Assembly (NCBI GenBank): GCA_900540635.1
Contig: UQGU01000082.1
Span: 1-7,714, forward strand
DNA from: an uncultured Eubacteriales bacterium
GTDB taxonomy: Bacteria; Bacillota; Clostridia; Oscillospirales; Oscillospiraceae
Reading direction: 5' to 3'
Length of the DNA stretch: 7,714 nucleotides
Positions 1 to 5,910 of this stretch are shown here, piece after piece; position 1 is the stretch's first letter; the number at the start of each line of letters is the position of its first letter. The translations under genes and the position numbers were made by a program. The notes below the pieces were generated by a model. That model worked only from the letters and a program-made list of their open reading frames with translations, was not told where the DNA came from and did not search any database.

Positions 1-47
1 CCGCCGAACCCCTCCGGCCTGCGGCCACCTCCCCTTTCAGGGGAGGC
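1..47. repeat. GC-rich intergenic hairpin repeat, left edge
   Basis: Two adjacent hairpins are visible: GGCC-TGC-GGCC at 16-26, and CCTCCCC (28-34) with GGGGAGG (40-46) around a five-base loop. Read on the minus strand, the order is a CCTCCCC/GGGGAGG hairpin, then a GGCC hairpin, then GGAGGGG. This is the same layout as the repeats at 7476-7576, so both edges appear to carry one family in opposite orientations. The element may start outside the window. Family membership is inferred from shared architecture, not from alignment. Confidence 0.6.
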
Positions 48-56
48 TTTTATTTT
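28..56 (+). terminator. Probable intrinsic terminator (convergent with cca)
   Basis: A 7-bp GC stem (28-34 with 40-46) is followed on the plus strand by CTTTTATTTT, a usable U-rich tail for a gene entering from the left. On the minus strand the hairpin starts a few bases after the cca stop but is followed by GC-rich sequence. It may therefore end cca transcripts less efficiently, or only protect their 3' end. Confidence 0.5.
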
Positions 57-1405
57 CGCCCCTTCCGCAAAAACGCCGCTGTCTGGGCCAGGGCTTCCTG
101 CTTGGGCACCCCGGCCAGGCGGAGACGGTGGGCCAGGGCCAGGGCGGGGGCGAAATCCTTGCCCGGGGCAAAACCGGCAGCAACCAGGTCCGCGCCCTGG
201 ACATAGGGCTGGGCCAGAAGGGCTCGGTAGGCGGCGAGGGCTGCGCGCAGATAGCTTTCCGTGGGGGCATAGTCCGGGAAGCCGGTCTTTCCCGTGGCAT
301 CGGCCTTGGCCAGCAGCAGCAGGTCCTCCGGGCAGAGGCTTTCGTCAAAGAGCCTATTGCAGCTTTTCTGCCCGGAATGCTGGGCGGCGAGCATATTGGG
401 CCGCATATGCAGCTTAACCATATTCAGCACATAGCACCTGAGCTGCTTCTCCCGGGAGATGCGGGCCAGGAAGGCTTCCGCCGGGGCCAGACCCGCCGCC
501 TCGTGGCCGAAAGAGCGGATACGGCCGGTGCCGTCCCGCCGGGTGGTATCGGGTTTGCCGAAGTCGTGGCACAGTGCGGCAAACATCAGTTCTCTAGGGT
601 GCTCTGCCTGGGCGCGCAGGGCTGCGGCCCGGTCCAGCACCAGCACGGTGTGGTTCCAGACGTCCCCCTCGGGGTGAAATCTTGGCTCCTGGGGCACGCC
701 GATCAGGGCCTGCACCTCGGGAAACCAGACGCCCAGCTGCTCCATTTGCCGCAGGGTTTCGAAGAATACGGAGGGCCGGGGCGCTTTCAAAAGGGCCTTT
801 TCCAGCTCGGCCATGACCCGCTCCCCGGAGAGGGCGGCCAAATCCATGGTTTTGCACAATGAGGCGGTCTCCGGGGCCACGGAAAAGCCGAACCGGGCCG
901 CAAACTGAGCGCCCCGCAGCACCCGCAGGGGGTCTTCCGGAAAGGATTGGCTGCTGACATGGCGGAGAATCCCTTTTTCCAGGTCCTCCCGGCCCTGGAA
1001 AAAGTCCAGAATTTCCCCGGTCAGCACGTCCTCCATCAGAGCGTTGACGGTGAAGTCCCGGCGCATGGCCGCCTTTTCCGGGCCGAGAAAAGGGTCTGTA
1101 AAGACGGCAAAATCCCGGTGCCCCCGGCCGCTGAGGTGCTCCTTCCGGGGCAGGGCGATGTCGATGTCATAGTGGCGCAGGCCGTAAATGCCAAAGCTTG
1201 CCCCCATCTGGGTACGGGTGCCCAGGCGGTCCAGAATGGCCTCCAGGGCGGGGGCGGGGACGCCGTGGATTTCCATGTCCACATCCTTGGTGTCGATCCC
1301 CAGCAGCCGGTCCCGGACGAAGCCCCCCACATAGTAGGCTCTGCCCCCGGCCTGGGCCACGGCGGCGGCAATTTGCCGGGCCATGAGAATATTCCTGTCC
1401 TCCAT
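50..1405 (-). CDS. cca: CCA tRNA nucleotidyltransferase with HD domain
   Basis: The 451-residue protein is a class II tRNA nucleotidyltransferase, which builds or repairs the 3' CCA end of tRNA from CTP and ATP in the cytoplasm. The polymerase head shows GGFVRD (27-32), the metal-binding pair D41 and D43 in DVDMEIHG, RRDFTVNAL (115-123), and the nucleotide-selecting EDPLR (157-161) followed by LRGAQFAARF. A C-terminal HD domain is shown by N251-H252, H280-D281 and H301; in relatives this domain has phosphohydrolase activity. The chosen start gives MEDRNILMAR. A GAGGAG lies 13 bases upstream (1419-1424), slightly far, and the longer reading needs an unlikely TTG start. The start is 7 bases after the LysR stop, so the two are probably co-transcribed. 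Sequence alone does not exclude an enzyme adding only A or only CC. Confidence 0.93.
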   Translation of the reverse strand: MEDRNILMARQIAAAVAQAGGRAYYVGGFVRDRLLGIDTKDVDMEIHGVPAPALEAILDRLGTRTQMGASFGIYGLRHYDIDIALPRKEHLSGRGHRDFAVFTDPFLGPEKAAMRRDFTVNALMEDVLTGEILDFFQGREDLEKGILRHVSSQSFPEDPLRVLRGAQFAARFGFSVAPETASLCKTMDLAALSGERVMAELEKALLKAPRPSVFFETLRQMEQLGVWFPEVQALIGVPQEPRFHPEGDVWNHTVLVLDRAAALRAQAEHPRELMFAALCHDFGKPDTTRRDGTGRIRSFGHEAAGLAPAEAFLARISREKQLRCYVLNMVKLHMRPNMLAAQHSGQKSCNRLFDESLCPEDLLLLAKADATGKTGFPDYAPTESYLRAALAAYRALLAQPYVQGADLVAAGFAPGKDFAPALALAHRLRLAGVPKQEALAQTAAFLRKGRK

Positions 1406-1412
1406 AGGCTTT

Positions 1413-2300
1413 TCACGGCTCCTCTGGGAACAGGGGGTAGTCCCGGACAAAGGAAATGAAGCTTTCCACGCCGCTGGGGGTGTACTTGGATTTGCGCCAG
1501 AGCAGACCTACCTTCTGCTCGATGCGGGGCTCGATGGGAATGCCCACAAGATCCGGGTGGTCCTCCAGCAGGGAGGCATAGAAGAAGCTGGCGCAGGTGG
1601 AATTATGGATCATGCCCTTCATGGTGTAGATCTGGCTGGTGTAGATCTGAATGTAGGGCGTGATGCCGAGGCTTTCAAACCGGGAGAGAATGGCATTGTT
1701 CTGCACGGAATCCGTATTGTACATCACAAGCGGCGTGGCGGCCAGGTCCTCCAATGCAACGCTGTCCCGCTTGGCCAGAGGATGGGCCGGGTCTACCACG
1801 ATGACGAAGTGGTCCCGCCCGATGCAGGCGGACTGGAAGCTCTCCGGGTCGTCCTGGTTCAGGTTGGCCAGGGCAATGTCCAGCTCCTTTTCCTTTACCA
1901 GCGCCGCCGCCCGGGCGGAGCCGTACTCGTAGAAGGTCAGCCGGATATTGGGGTGGCGGGCGTTGAAATCATGGAGCAGGTCCGGGAAAAAGGTGGTTCC
2001 CCACAGGGGCGGAATGCCCACCTTCACGTTCTGCTGGGCGCTGCCCAGGTCGCTGAGCTGCTGCTTTGCGGATTCCACCTCCCGCAGAAGCTGCTCAGAG
2101 CGCTCATAGAAGATGCGCCCCTCGTCCGTCAGGGTCATCTTGTTCCGGGCGTGGGAAAAGAGACTGACGGAAAATTCCTTCTCCAGCTCCCGGATGGCCC
2201 CGGAAATGGCCGGCTGGGTCACATACAGCTTTTTCGCCGCCGCCGTAATGCTCTGGCATTCCACGGCGGTGCAGAAATACTCCAGTTGTGTCAGTTTCAT
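1413..2300 (-). CDS. LysR-family transcriptional regulator
   Basis: This 295-residue protein has the standard LysR length and layout. The N-terminal winged helix-turn-helix (about 1-60) reads MKLTQLEYFCTAVE..SITAAAKKLYVTQPAIS, nearly the family consensus, with the recognition helix around 28-40. A linker helix follows (about 60-85), then a periplasmic-binding-like effector domain from about 92 (NVKVGIPPLWGTTFFPDLL). A good AAAGGAG lies 7 bases before the ATG. It is transcribed divergently from the transporter-ttdA-ttdB operon, so by analogy with E. coli TtdR it probably activates that operon in response to a dicarboxylate such as tartrate and represses itself. That role is inferred from position; the effector cannot be read from the sequence. 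cca follows closely downstream. Confidence 0.93.
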   Translation of the reverse strand: MKLTQLEYFCTAVECQSITAAAKKLYVTQPAISGAIRELEKEFSVSLFSHARNKMTLTDEGRIFYERSEQLLREVESAKQQLSDLGSAQQNVKVGIPPLWGTTFFPDLLHDFNARHPNIRLTFYEYGSARAAALVKEKELDIALANLNQDDPESFQSACIGRDHFVIVVDPAHPLAKRDSVALEDLAATPLVMYNTDSVQNNAILSRFESLGITPYIQIYTSQIYTMKGMIHNSTCASFFYASLLEDHPDLVGIPIEPRIEQKVGLLWRKSKYTPSGVESFISFVRDYPLFPEEP

Positions 2301-2367
2301 GGGTGGACTCCTTTCTCTTCTTTGCTATATACTACCACACATCCCCCTATAAGTAAATTCTTTTGAC

Positions 2368-2399
2368 ATTATAAATTCTGCTGATACCCCCATTTTAAA
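2368..2399 (-). promoter_or_regulatory. Candidate lysR promoter
   Basis: A perfect TATAAT reads on the minus strand at 2373-2368. No good -35 box stands at 17 bases; the nearest hexamer, TTTAAA at 2399-2394, is 20 bases away. A weak -35 suits an autoregulated LysR gene. The -10 box overlaps the proposed LysR site at 2370-2386, which would let the regulator repress its own gene. Confidence 0.4.
2370..2386. promoter_or_regulatory. Candidate LysR-type box, TAT-N11-ATA
   Basis: TAT (2370-2372) and ATA (2384-2386) are separated by 11 bases, fitting the T-N11-A motif of LysR operators. The centre is about 64 bases before the predicted operon start near 2442, the usual place for the high-affinity LysR site. 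Eight-base direct repeats TAAATTCT (2354-2361 and 2372-2379) lie in the same stretch. The region is AT-rich, so a chance match is quite possible. Confidence 0.35.
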
Positions 2400-2406
2400 C
2401 GCTGAT

Positions 2407-2435
2407 TTTACTTTCGTTTCCAAAAATGTTACACT
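2407..2435 (+). promoter_or_regulatory. Candidate promoter of the transporter-ttdA-ttdB operon
   Basis: TTTACT (2407-2412) and TACACT (2430-2435) are 17 bases apart, each matching four of six sigma-A consensus bases. This predicts a start near 2442 and a leader of about 78 bases. Imperfect boxes fit a promoter needing an activator, such as the divergent LysR protein. A TTGACA at 2363-2368 has no -10 box at proper spacing. Confidence 0.5.
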
Positions 2436-2520
2436 TAGGTCACAAAGCAGATGACTACCGGCCGGTTCTCCTGCAATGCGCGTAACCGAAAGAAAAGGAA
2501 TTCAATAGGAGGAAACAAAG

Positions 2521-3783
2521 ATGTCTCCCAGTACCATTACACTGCTCTTCCTGGCCTTCGCCATTGTGAGCTTCATTCTTGAAAAGATTCCCCTTGGCCT
2601 GACCGCTACCATCGTGGCCATCGGCCTGAACCTGACCGGTGTTCTGAGCAACTCCGATACCTTCGCAGGCTATGTCAACAGCAACGTCATCCTGTGCGTG
2701 GGCATGTTCGTTGTGGGCCAGGCCCTGTTTGAGACCGGCATGGCCAACAAGATCGGCGGCCTGGTCACCAAGTTCGCCAAGTCCGAGAGAATGCTGATCG
2801 TGGCCGTTATGACCATCGTTGGCATTATGTCCGGCTTCCTGTCCAACACCGGCACCGCCGCCGTGCTGATCCCCGTGGTCTGCGGCATTGCCGATGAGTC
2901 CGGCTACTCCCGCTCCCGCCTGCTGATGCCCCTGGTCTTCGCTGCCGCTCTGGGCGGCAACCTGTCCATCATCGGCGCACCCGGCAACCTGATGGGCGTG
3001 AATGCCCTGCAGGAAATGGGCATTGCCACCAGCTTCTTCATGTATGCACCTGTGGGCGTTCCCATGCTGGTGCTGGGCATCGTCTTCTATGCCGTCATCG
3101 GCTACAAGCTGCTGCCCGACGGCACCCACGGCGGTGAAGCCCCCGAGGCCCCCAAGGATTACTCCGGTGTGCCCGCCTGGAAGCAGATCGTCTCCCTGGT
3201 CGTCCTGGTCGTTGTCATCCTGGCCATGATCTTCGAGAAAAAGATCGGCATCAAGATCCAGGTCTCCGCCTGCATCGGCGCCATTGTTCTGGTGCTCGCC
3301 GGTGTTATCTCCGAGAAGGAAGCTCTGAAGTCCATCGATCTGAAGGTCGTCCTGCTGTTCGGCGGCTCCCTGGCCCTGGCCAAGGCGCTGGAAACCACCG
3401 GCGCCGGCAGCCTCATTGCCGATGCCATCGTGGGTGCTCTGGGCTCCAACCCCAACCCCATGGTCCTGCTGGTGGTCATCTTCGTGGTTGGCTGCGCACT
3501 GACCAACTTCATGTCCAACACCGCTACCACCGCCCTGATGGTGCCTATCGCCACCTCTCTTGCCGAGAGCCTGGGTGCTGACCCCCGCTCCATGATCATC
3601 GCCACCGTCATCGCCTGCTCCTGCGCCTATGCCACCCCCATCGGCATGCCCGCCAACACCATGGTCGTGGGCCTGGGCGGCTACAAGTTCAAGGACTATG
3701 TGAAGGCCGGCCTGCCCCTGATCGCGGTGTCCTTTGTGGTCTGCATCGTGCTGCTGCCCATCCTGTTCCCCTTCTACGGCTAA
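2521..3783 (+). CDS. SLC13/DASS-family anion transporter (probable dicarboxylate carrier)
   Basis: This 420-residue, very hydrophobic protein has about 11 membrane segments. It shows the hallmarks of the divalent anion:sodium symporter family: two inverted halves, each with an SNT motif, FLSNTGTAAVLIPV (SNT at 108-110) and FMSNTATTALMVPI (SNT at 332-334). GGNLSIIGAPGN (145-156) and TPIGMPAN (372-379) match the family's paired hairpin regions near the sodium and substrate sites. A hydrophilic loop lies near 199-220. AGGAGG (2507-2512) stands 8 bases before the ATG. It leads an operon with ttdA and ttdB, so it most likely imports their substrate across the cytoplasmic membrane, as uptake with sodium or as an exchanger like E. 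coli TtdT. At 420 residues it is shorter than I recall for TtdT. Codon use is strongly biased, suggesting high expression. Confidence 0.88.
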   Translation: MSPSTITLLFLAFAIVSFILEKIPLGLTATIVAIGLNLTGVLSNSDTFAGYVNSNVILCVGMFVVGQALFETGMANKIGGLVTKFAKSERMLIVAVMTIVGIMSGFLSNTGTAAVLIPVVCGIADESGYSRSRLLMPLVFAAALGGNLSIIGAPGNLMGVNALQEMGIATSFFMYAPVGVPMLVLGIVFYAVIGYKLLPDGTHGGEAPEAPKDYSGVPAWKQIVSLVVLVVVILAMIFEKKIGIKIQVSACIGAIVLVLAGVISEKEALKSIDLKVVLLFGGSLALAKALETTGAGSLIADAIVGALGSNPNPMVLLVVIFVVGCALTNFMSNTATTALMVPIATSLAESLGADPRSMIIATVIACSCAYATPIGMPANTMVVGLGGYKFKDYVKAGLPLIAVSFVVCIVLLPILFPFYG

Positions 3784-3791
3784 AAAATCAG

Positions 3792-3821
3792 TTCCGCAGG
3801 CGGCAGCTGCCGCCTGCGGAA
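3792..3821. repeat. Perfect 30-bp palindrome between transporter and ttdA
   Basis: TTCCGCAGGCGGCAG is followed at once by its exact reverse complement, giving a 15-bp stem that in RNA must open a small loop. It lies 8 bases after the transporter stop and 33 bases before the ttdA start. No U-run follows on the plus strand, so it is not a standard terminator. On the minus strand it is followed by CTGATTTTTTA. A likely role is a partial terminator or RNA-stabilising hairpin that sets unequal expression of transporter and enzyme. Confidence 0.85.
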
Positions 3822-3854
3822 ATATCGGAAACATAATAAATGGAGGAATTTCCA

Positions 3855-4760
3855 ATGGCAAATGAAGAAAGCGTAAAGCTGCTCACCGACATTGTGGCAA
3901 GCTTTGTGTGCCACATCAGCAAGAAGCTGCCTGACGACGTTGTCGCCAAGCTGGAGGAGCTGGGCCGTCAGGAGACCGCTCCTCTGCCCAAGGTCCTGTA
4001 TGAGACCATGACCAAGAACCAGAAGCTGGCCGTGGAGCTGGACCGTCCCAGCTGCCAGGACACCGGCGTTCTGCAGTACTGGGTCAAGTGCGGTACTGCC
4101 TTCCCCCTCATCAACGAGCTGGAGGCCCTGCTGAAGGAGGCCACCGTTCAGGCTACCTTCACCGCCCCCCTGCGTCACAACTCCGTTGAGACCTTCGACG
4201 AGTACAACACCAAGCGCAACGTCGGCAAGGGCACCCCCACCGTGTGGTGGGACATCGTCCCCAACTCCGACCAGTGCGAGATCTATGCCTATATGGCCGG
4301 CGGCGGCTGCACCCTGCCCGGCAAGGCCATGGTCCTGATGCCCGGCGCGGGCTACGAGGGCGTTACCGACTTCGTTCTGGACCAGATGACCACCTACGGC
4401 CTGAACGCCTGCCCCCCGCTGCTGGTTGGCGTGGGCGTGGGCACCTCCATTGAGACCGCTGCCCTGCAGTCCAAGAAGGCTCTGATGCGGCCCATCGGCT
4501 CCCACAACGACAACCCCAACGCCGCTAAGATGGAGAAGCTGCTGGAAGACGGCATCAACGCCATCGGCCTTGGCCCCCAGGGCATGGGCGGCAAGTTCTC
4601 CGTGCTGGGCGTGAACATTGAGAACACTGCCCGCCATCCTTCCACCATCGGCGTTGCCGTCAACGTGGGCTGCTGGTCTCACCGCCGTGGCCACATCGTT
4701 GTGGACAAGGATCTGAACGTCACTTGCGACACCCATTCCACCTGGAAGTTCAACGGTTAA
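3855..4760 (+). CDS. ttdA: L(+)-tartrate dehydratase alpha subunit (class I fumarase-type)
   Basis: This 301-residue protein matches what I recall of E. coli TtdA along its whole length. It is the iron-sulfur half of a two-subunit hydro-lyase converting L-tartrate to oxaloacetate and water in the cytoplasm. Likely [4Fe-4S] ligands are C67 (CQDTG), C186 (NACPP) and C273 (GCWSHRRG). Other conserved blocks are APLRHN (104-109), YMAGGGCTLPG (146-156) and ARHPSTIGVAV (259-269). The start at 3855 is chosen because GGAGG (3842-3846) stands 8 bases upstream; an in-frame ATG at 3840 overlaps that site and is unlikely. ttdB follows after 15 bases. Class I fumarase alpha subunits share all these motifs, so fumarate hydratase is the main alternative. 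The LysR and transporter context favours tartrate or a similar diacid. The cluster is expected to be oxygen-sensitive, which suits an anaerobe. Confidence 0.82.
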   Translation: MANEESVKLLTDIVASFVCHISKKLPDDVVAKLEELGRQETAPLPKVLYETMTKNQKLAVELDRPSCQDTGVLQYWVKCGTAFPLINELEALLKEATVQATFTAPLRHNSVETFDEYNTKRNVGKGTPTVWWDIVPNSDQCEIYAYMAGGGCTLPGKAMVLMPGAGYEGVTDFVLDQMTTYGLNACPPLLVGVGVGTSIETAALQSKKALMRPIGSHNDNPNAAKMEKLLEDGINAIGLGPQGMGGKFSVLGVNIENTARHPSTIGVAVNVGCWSHRRGHIVVDKDLNVTCDTHSTWKFNG

Positions 4761-4775
4761 GGGAGGTTATTAGCT

Positions 4776-5408
4776 ATGGTTGAAATCAGAGGAGATAAGA
4801 AGGTCCTGGTGACCCCCGTCACCGCCGAGGATCTGGCTGACATTAAGATTGGCGACATCGTCTGGCTGGACGGCGATCTGATGACCTGCCGTGACGTGGC
4901 CCACCGCCGCCTGATCGAGTACGGCCGTGAGCTGCCCTACGACATCCGCAACAAGGCTATTTTCCACGCAGGCCCCATCGTCCGCAAGATCGAGGGCACC
5001 GAGGATGACTACGAGATGGTCTCCGTCGGCCCCACCACCTCCATGCGTATGGAGAAGTTTGAGTACGAGTTCATCAAGCACACCGGCGTCCGCGTCATCG
5101 TGGGCAAGGGCGGCATGGGCCCCAATACCGAGCGGGGCTGCAAGGAGTTCGGCGCCATCCACTGCGTGTTCCCCGCAGGCTGCGCCGTGGTTGCCGCTAC
5201 CGAGGTGCTGAAGATCCAGGAGCATCACTGGGATGAGCTGGGCATGCCCGAGACCCTGTGGTGCAACAAGGTCAAGGAGTTTGGCCCCCTGATCGTCTCC
5301 ATCGATGCCAAGGGCAACAACCTCTTCGAGGAGCAGAAGGTCATCTACAACGAGCGCAAGGAGAAGGCCAAGCAGGCCATCTATCCCGAAGTGAAGTTCA
5401 TCAAGTAA
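4776..5408 (+). CDS. ttdB: L(+)-tartrate dehydratase beta subunit (class I fumarase-type)
   Basis: This 210-residue protein is the swivelling beta half that completes the active site with TtdA. Family blocks in order are TCRDVAHRRLIE (37-48), AIFHAGPIVRK (61-71), VGPTTSMRM (84-92), VGKGGMGP (109-116), FPAGCAVVAA (132-141), HWDELGMPE (151-159) and VKEFGPLIVSID (166-177). These agree closely with remembered E. coli TtdB, which is about 200 residues long. GGGAGG (4761-4766) sits directly after the ttdA stop, 9 bases before the ATG, so the subunits are translationally close, as expected for a 1:1 complex. Codon bias is as strong as in ttdA. A fumarase beta subunit is the alternative reading. No further plus-strand gene belongs to the operon. 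Confidence 0.82.
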   Translation: MVEIRGDKKVLVTPVTAEDLADIKIGDIVWLDGDLMTCRDVAHRRLIEYGRELPYDIRNKAIFHAGPIVRKIEGTEDDYEMVSVGPTTSMRMEKFEYEFIKHTGVRVIVGKGGMGPNTERGCKEFGAIHCVFPAGCAVVAATEVLKIQEHHWDELGMPETLWCNKVKEFGPLIVSIDAKGNNLFEEQKVIYNERKEKAKQAIYPEVKFIK

Positions 5409-5483
5409 TTTATAGGGCTGCACCGCACAATTCGTCTGCGACAGTCAGCGGATCTTTTCCTTCTATATTACGTAAAACATATA

Positions 5484-5514
5484 AGCGCCGCATCCACCAC
5501 CGGGATGCGGCGCT
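5484..5514. terminator. Hairpin ending the ttd operon and facing the antitoxin promoter
   Basis: A 12-bp stem, AGCGCCGCATCC (5484-5495) with GGATGCGGCGCT (5503-5514), encloses a 7-base loop, 75 bases after the ttdB stop. The plus-strand tail is ATTGACAAAA, not a U-run, because the -35 box of the next promoter begins two bases later. The minus-strand tail TTATATGTTTT is more U-rich. It probably ends or processes transcripts from both sides and insulates the small-RNA promoter. The intervening 5409-5483 shows nothing else. Confidence 0.55.
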
Positions 5515-5515
5515 A

Positions 5516-5544
5516 TTGACAAAAAAATCAAATCGGTGTATACT
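5516..5544 (+). promoter_or_regulatory. Strong sigma-A promoter of the putative antitoxin RNA
   Basis: A perfect TTGACA (5516-5521) and TATACT (5539-5544) are separated by exactly 17 bases. The predicted start is near 5551. No ribosome binding site with a usable ORF follows, so the product is most likely an untranslated RNA. Confidence 0.82.
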
Positions 5545-5550
5545 ATGACT

Positions 5551-5642
5551 ACAAAGGGTGCTACCAGTAGGTCGGCTCCCCCACATGTTGGAAGAGAAGT
5601 AACCGGGAATGTAGGAGTTAGCGGTTACTTCTCTTTATTGTT
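5551..5642 (+). ncRNA. Putative antisense antitoxin RNA (type I TA)
   Basis: A transcript of about 90 bases is predicted from the promoter at 5516-5544 to a hairpin at 5592-5635 followed by TTATTGTT. It carries no credible protein; the longest ATG frame in it, at 5585, has five codons. Its last 50 bases are antisense to the final codons and 3' end of the minus-strand toxin ORF, so the two RNAs can pair over their tails. This is how 3'-overlapping type I antitoxins of Firmicutes act, by blocking translation or inviting RNase III. Its first bases (GGTGCTACCAGTA, 5557-5569) also occur at the start of the opposing toxin mRNA. Transcript ends are predicted from sequence only. Confidence 0.6.
5592..5635. 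terminator. Shared terminator hairpin between toxin and antitoxin
   Basis: A 14-bp perfect stem pairs 5592-5605 (AAGAGAAGTAACCG) with 5622-5635 (CGGTTACTTCTCTT) around a 16-base loop. On the plus strand TTATTGTT follows, giving a fair intrinsic terminator for the antitoxin. On the minus strand the stem contains the toxin stop codon (5627-5625) and only a weak U-tract (TTCTCTTCC) follows, so toxin mRNA may end here less sharply. Confidence 0.7.
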
Positions 5643-5717
5643 AACCTGGAGAACCAAGCCAATGACGGCAATAATGACGAGGCAGAATTGAAAAATTCCT
5701 TCCCATGTAACGTCCAT
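5625..5717 (-). CDS. Putative holin-like small membrane toxin, 30 residues
   Basis: A 30-codon ORF begins MDVTWEGIFQF, continues through a hydrophobic stretch (CLVIIAVIGLVLQV, about 12-25) and ends in the polar tail NNKEK. Short, single-span and basic- or polar-ended is the layout of type I toxins and of Firmicutes peptides labelled holin-like toxin. Such peptides insert into the cytoplasmic membrane and depolarise it when overproduced. The last codons lie inside the terminator hairpin and are antisense to the plus-strand RNA. A promoter at 5882-5910 gives it a leader of about 158 bases. No Shine-Dalgarno sequence stands before the ATG and no other in-frame start lies nearby; poor or masked initiation is common in such toxins but also weakens the call. 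Toxicity is inferred from architecture, not from a recognised family match. Confidence 0.6.
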   Translation of the reverse strand: MDVTWEGIFQFCLVIIAVIGLVLQVNNKEK

Positions 5718-5875
5718 ATACTGCCATAAATAGAGGTGCGATTGCCACCGGCAATCGTTTATTAGATTCGCTGCGCGACGCACCGCCCCTTCTCATCTGC
5801 GATTGGGGGTAAAAGAGAATATATCACCCCCGAAAAAGATCGAGGAGAACCGCCTACCGGGGTACTGGTAGCACC
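5718..5875 (-). other. Structured 5' leader of the toxin mRNA
   Basis: Three hairpins stand in the leader. The first, near the 5' end, pairs CTACC with GGTAG (5871-5867 and 5858-5854). The second pairs GGGGGT with ACCCCC (5831-5826 and 5810-5805) around a 15-base loop. The third pairs CGATTGCC with GGCAATCG (5757-5750 and 5746-5739), 21 bases before the ATG. The loop of the second holds UUCUCUUU, an exact complement of AAAGAGAA in the last toxin codons (5636-5629). Such 5'-3' closure keeps full-length mRNAs of other type I toxins inactive. The third hairpin is followed by TTTATT on the plus strand, so it could also act as a weak plus-strand terminator. Confidence 0.5.
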
Positions 5876-5881
5876 GACTAC

Positions 5882-5910
5882 AGAATAACACAGGATTCGA
5901 GAAAATGCAA
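5882..5910 (-). promoter_or_regulatory. Promoter of the putative toxin mRNA
   Basis: On the minus strand, TTGCAT (5910-5905) and TATTCT (5887-5882) are separated by 17 bases, with five of six -10 bases and four of six -35 bases matching consensus. The predicted start is near 5875, at the shared sequence GGTGCTACCAGTA. It looks weaker than the opposing antitoxin promoter, the ratio expected of a toxin-antitoxin pair. Confidence 0.7.

Noticed and set aside
128..862. Open frame of 244 codons on the plus strand opposite cca
   Set aside because: It mirrors cca, has no family motif or ribosome site, and cca motifs on the minus strand are unambiguous.
1383..2366. Open frame of 327 codons on the plus strand across the LysR gene
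   Set aside because: It is antisense to a clear LysR protein and runs through the lysR start and into the promoter region, with no start signal of its own.
2363..2391. TTGACA at 2363-2368 as operon promoter
   Set aside because: At 17 bases the -10 position reads ACCCCC, and nothing better fits at 16-18 bases. The pair at 2407-2435 is a better candidate.
2457..2466. Palindrome ACCGGCCGGT in the operon leader
   Set aside because: Ten bases of GC-rich palindrome is short and expected at this base composition; no partner signal is seen.
2455..3861. Open frame of 468 codons on the minus strand opposite the transporter
   Set aside because: It is an antisense shadow. Its product is a glycine-, histidine- and glutamine-rich low-complexity string, while the plus strand encodes a clear SLC13 transporter with a good ribosome site. 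Strong GC-ending codon bias removes stops on the other strand.
3780..4736. Open frame of 318 codons on the minus strand opposite ttdA
   Set aside because: It is again a codon-bias shadow of a well-recognised gene, with low-complexity composition and no ribosome site.
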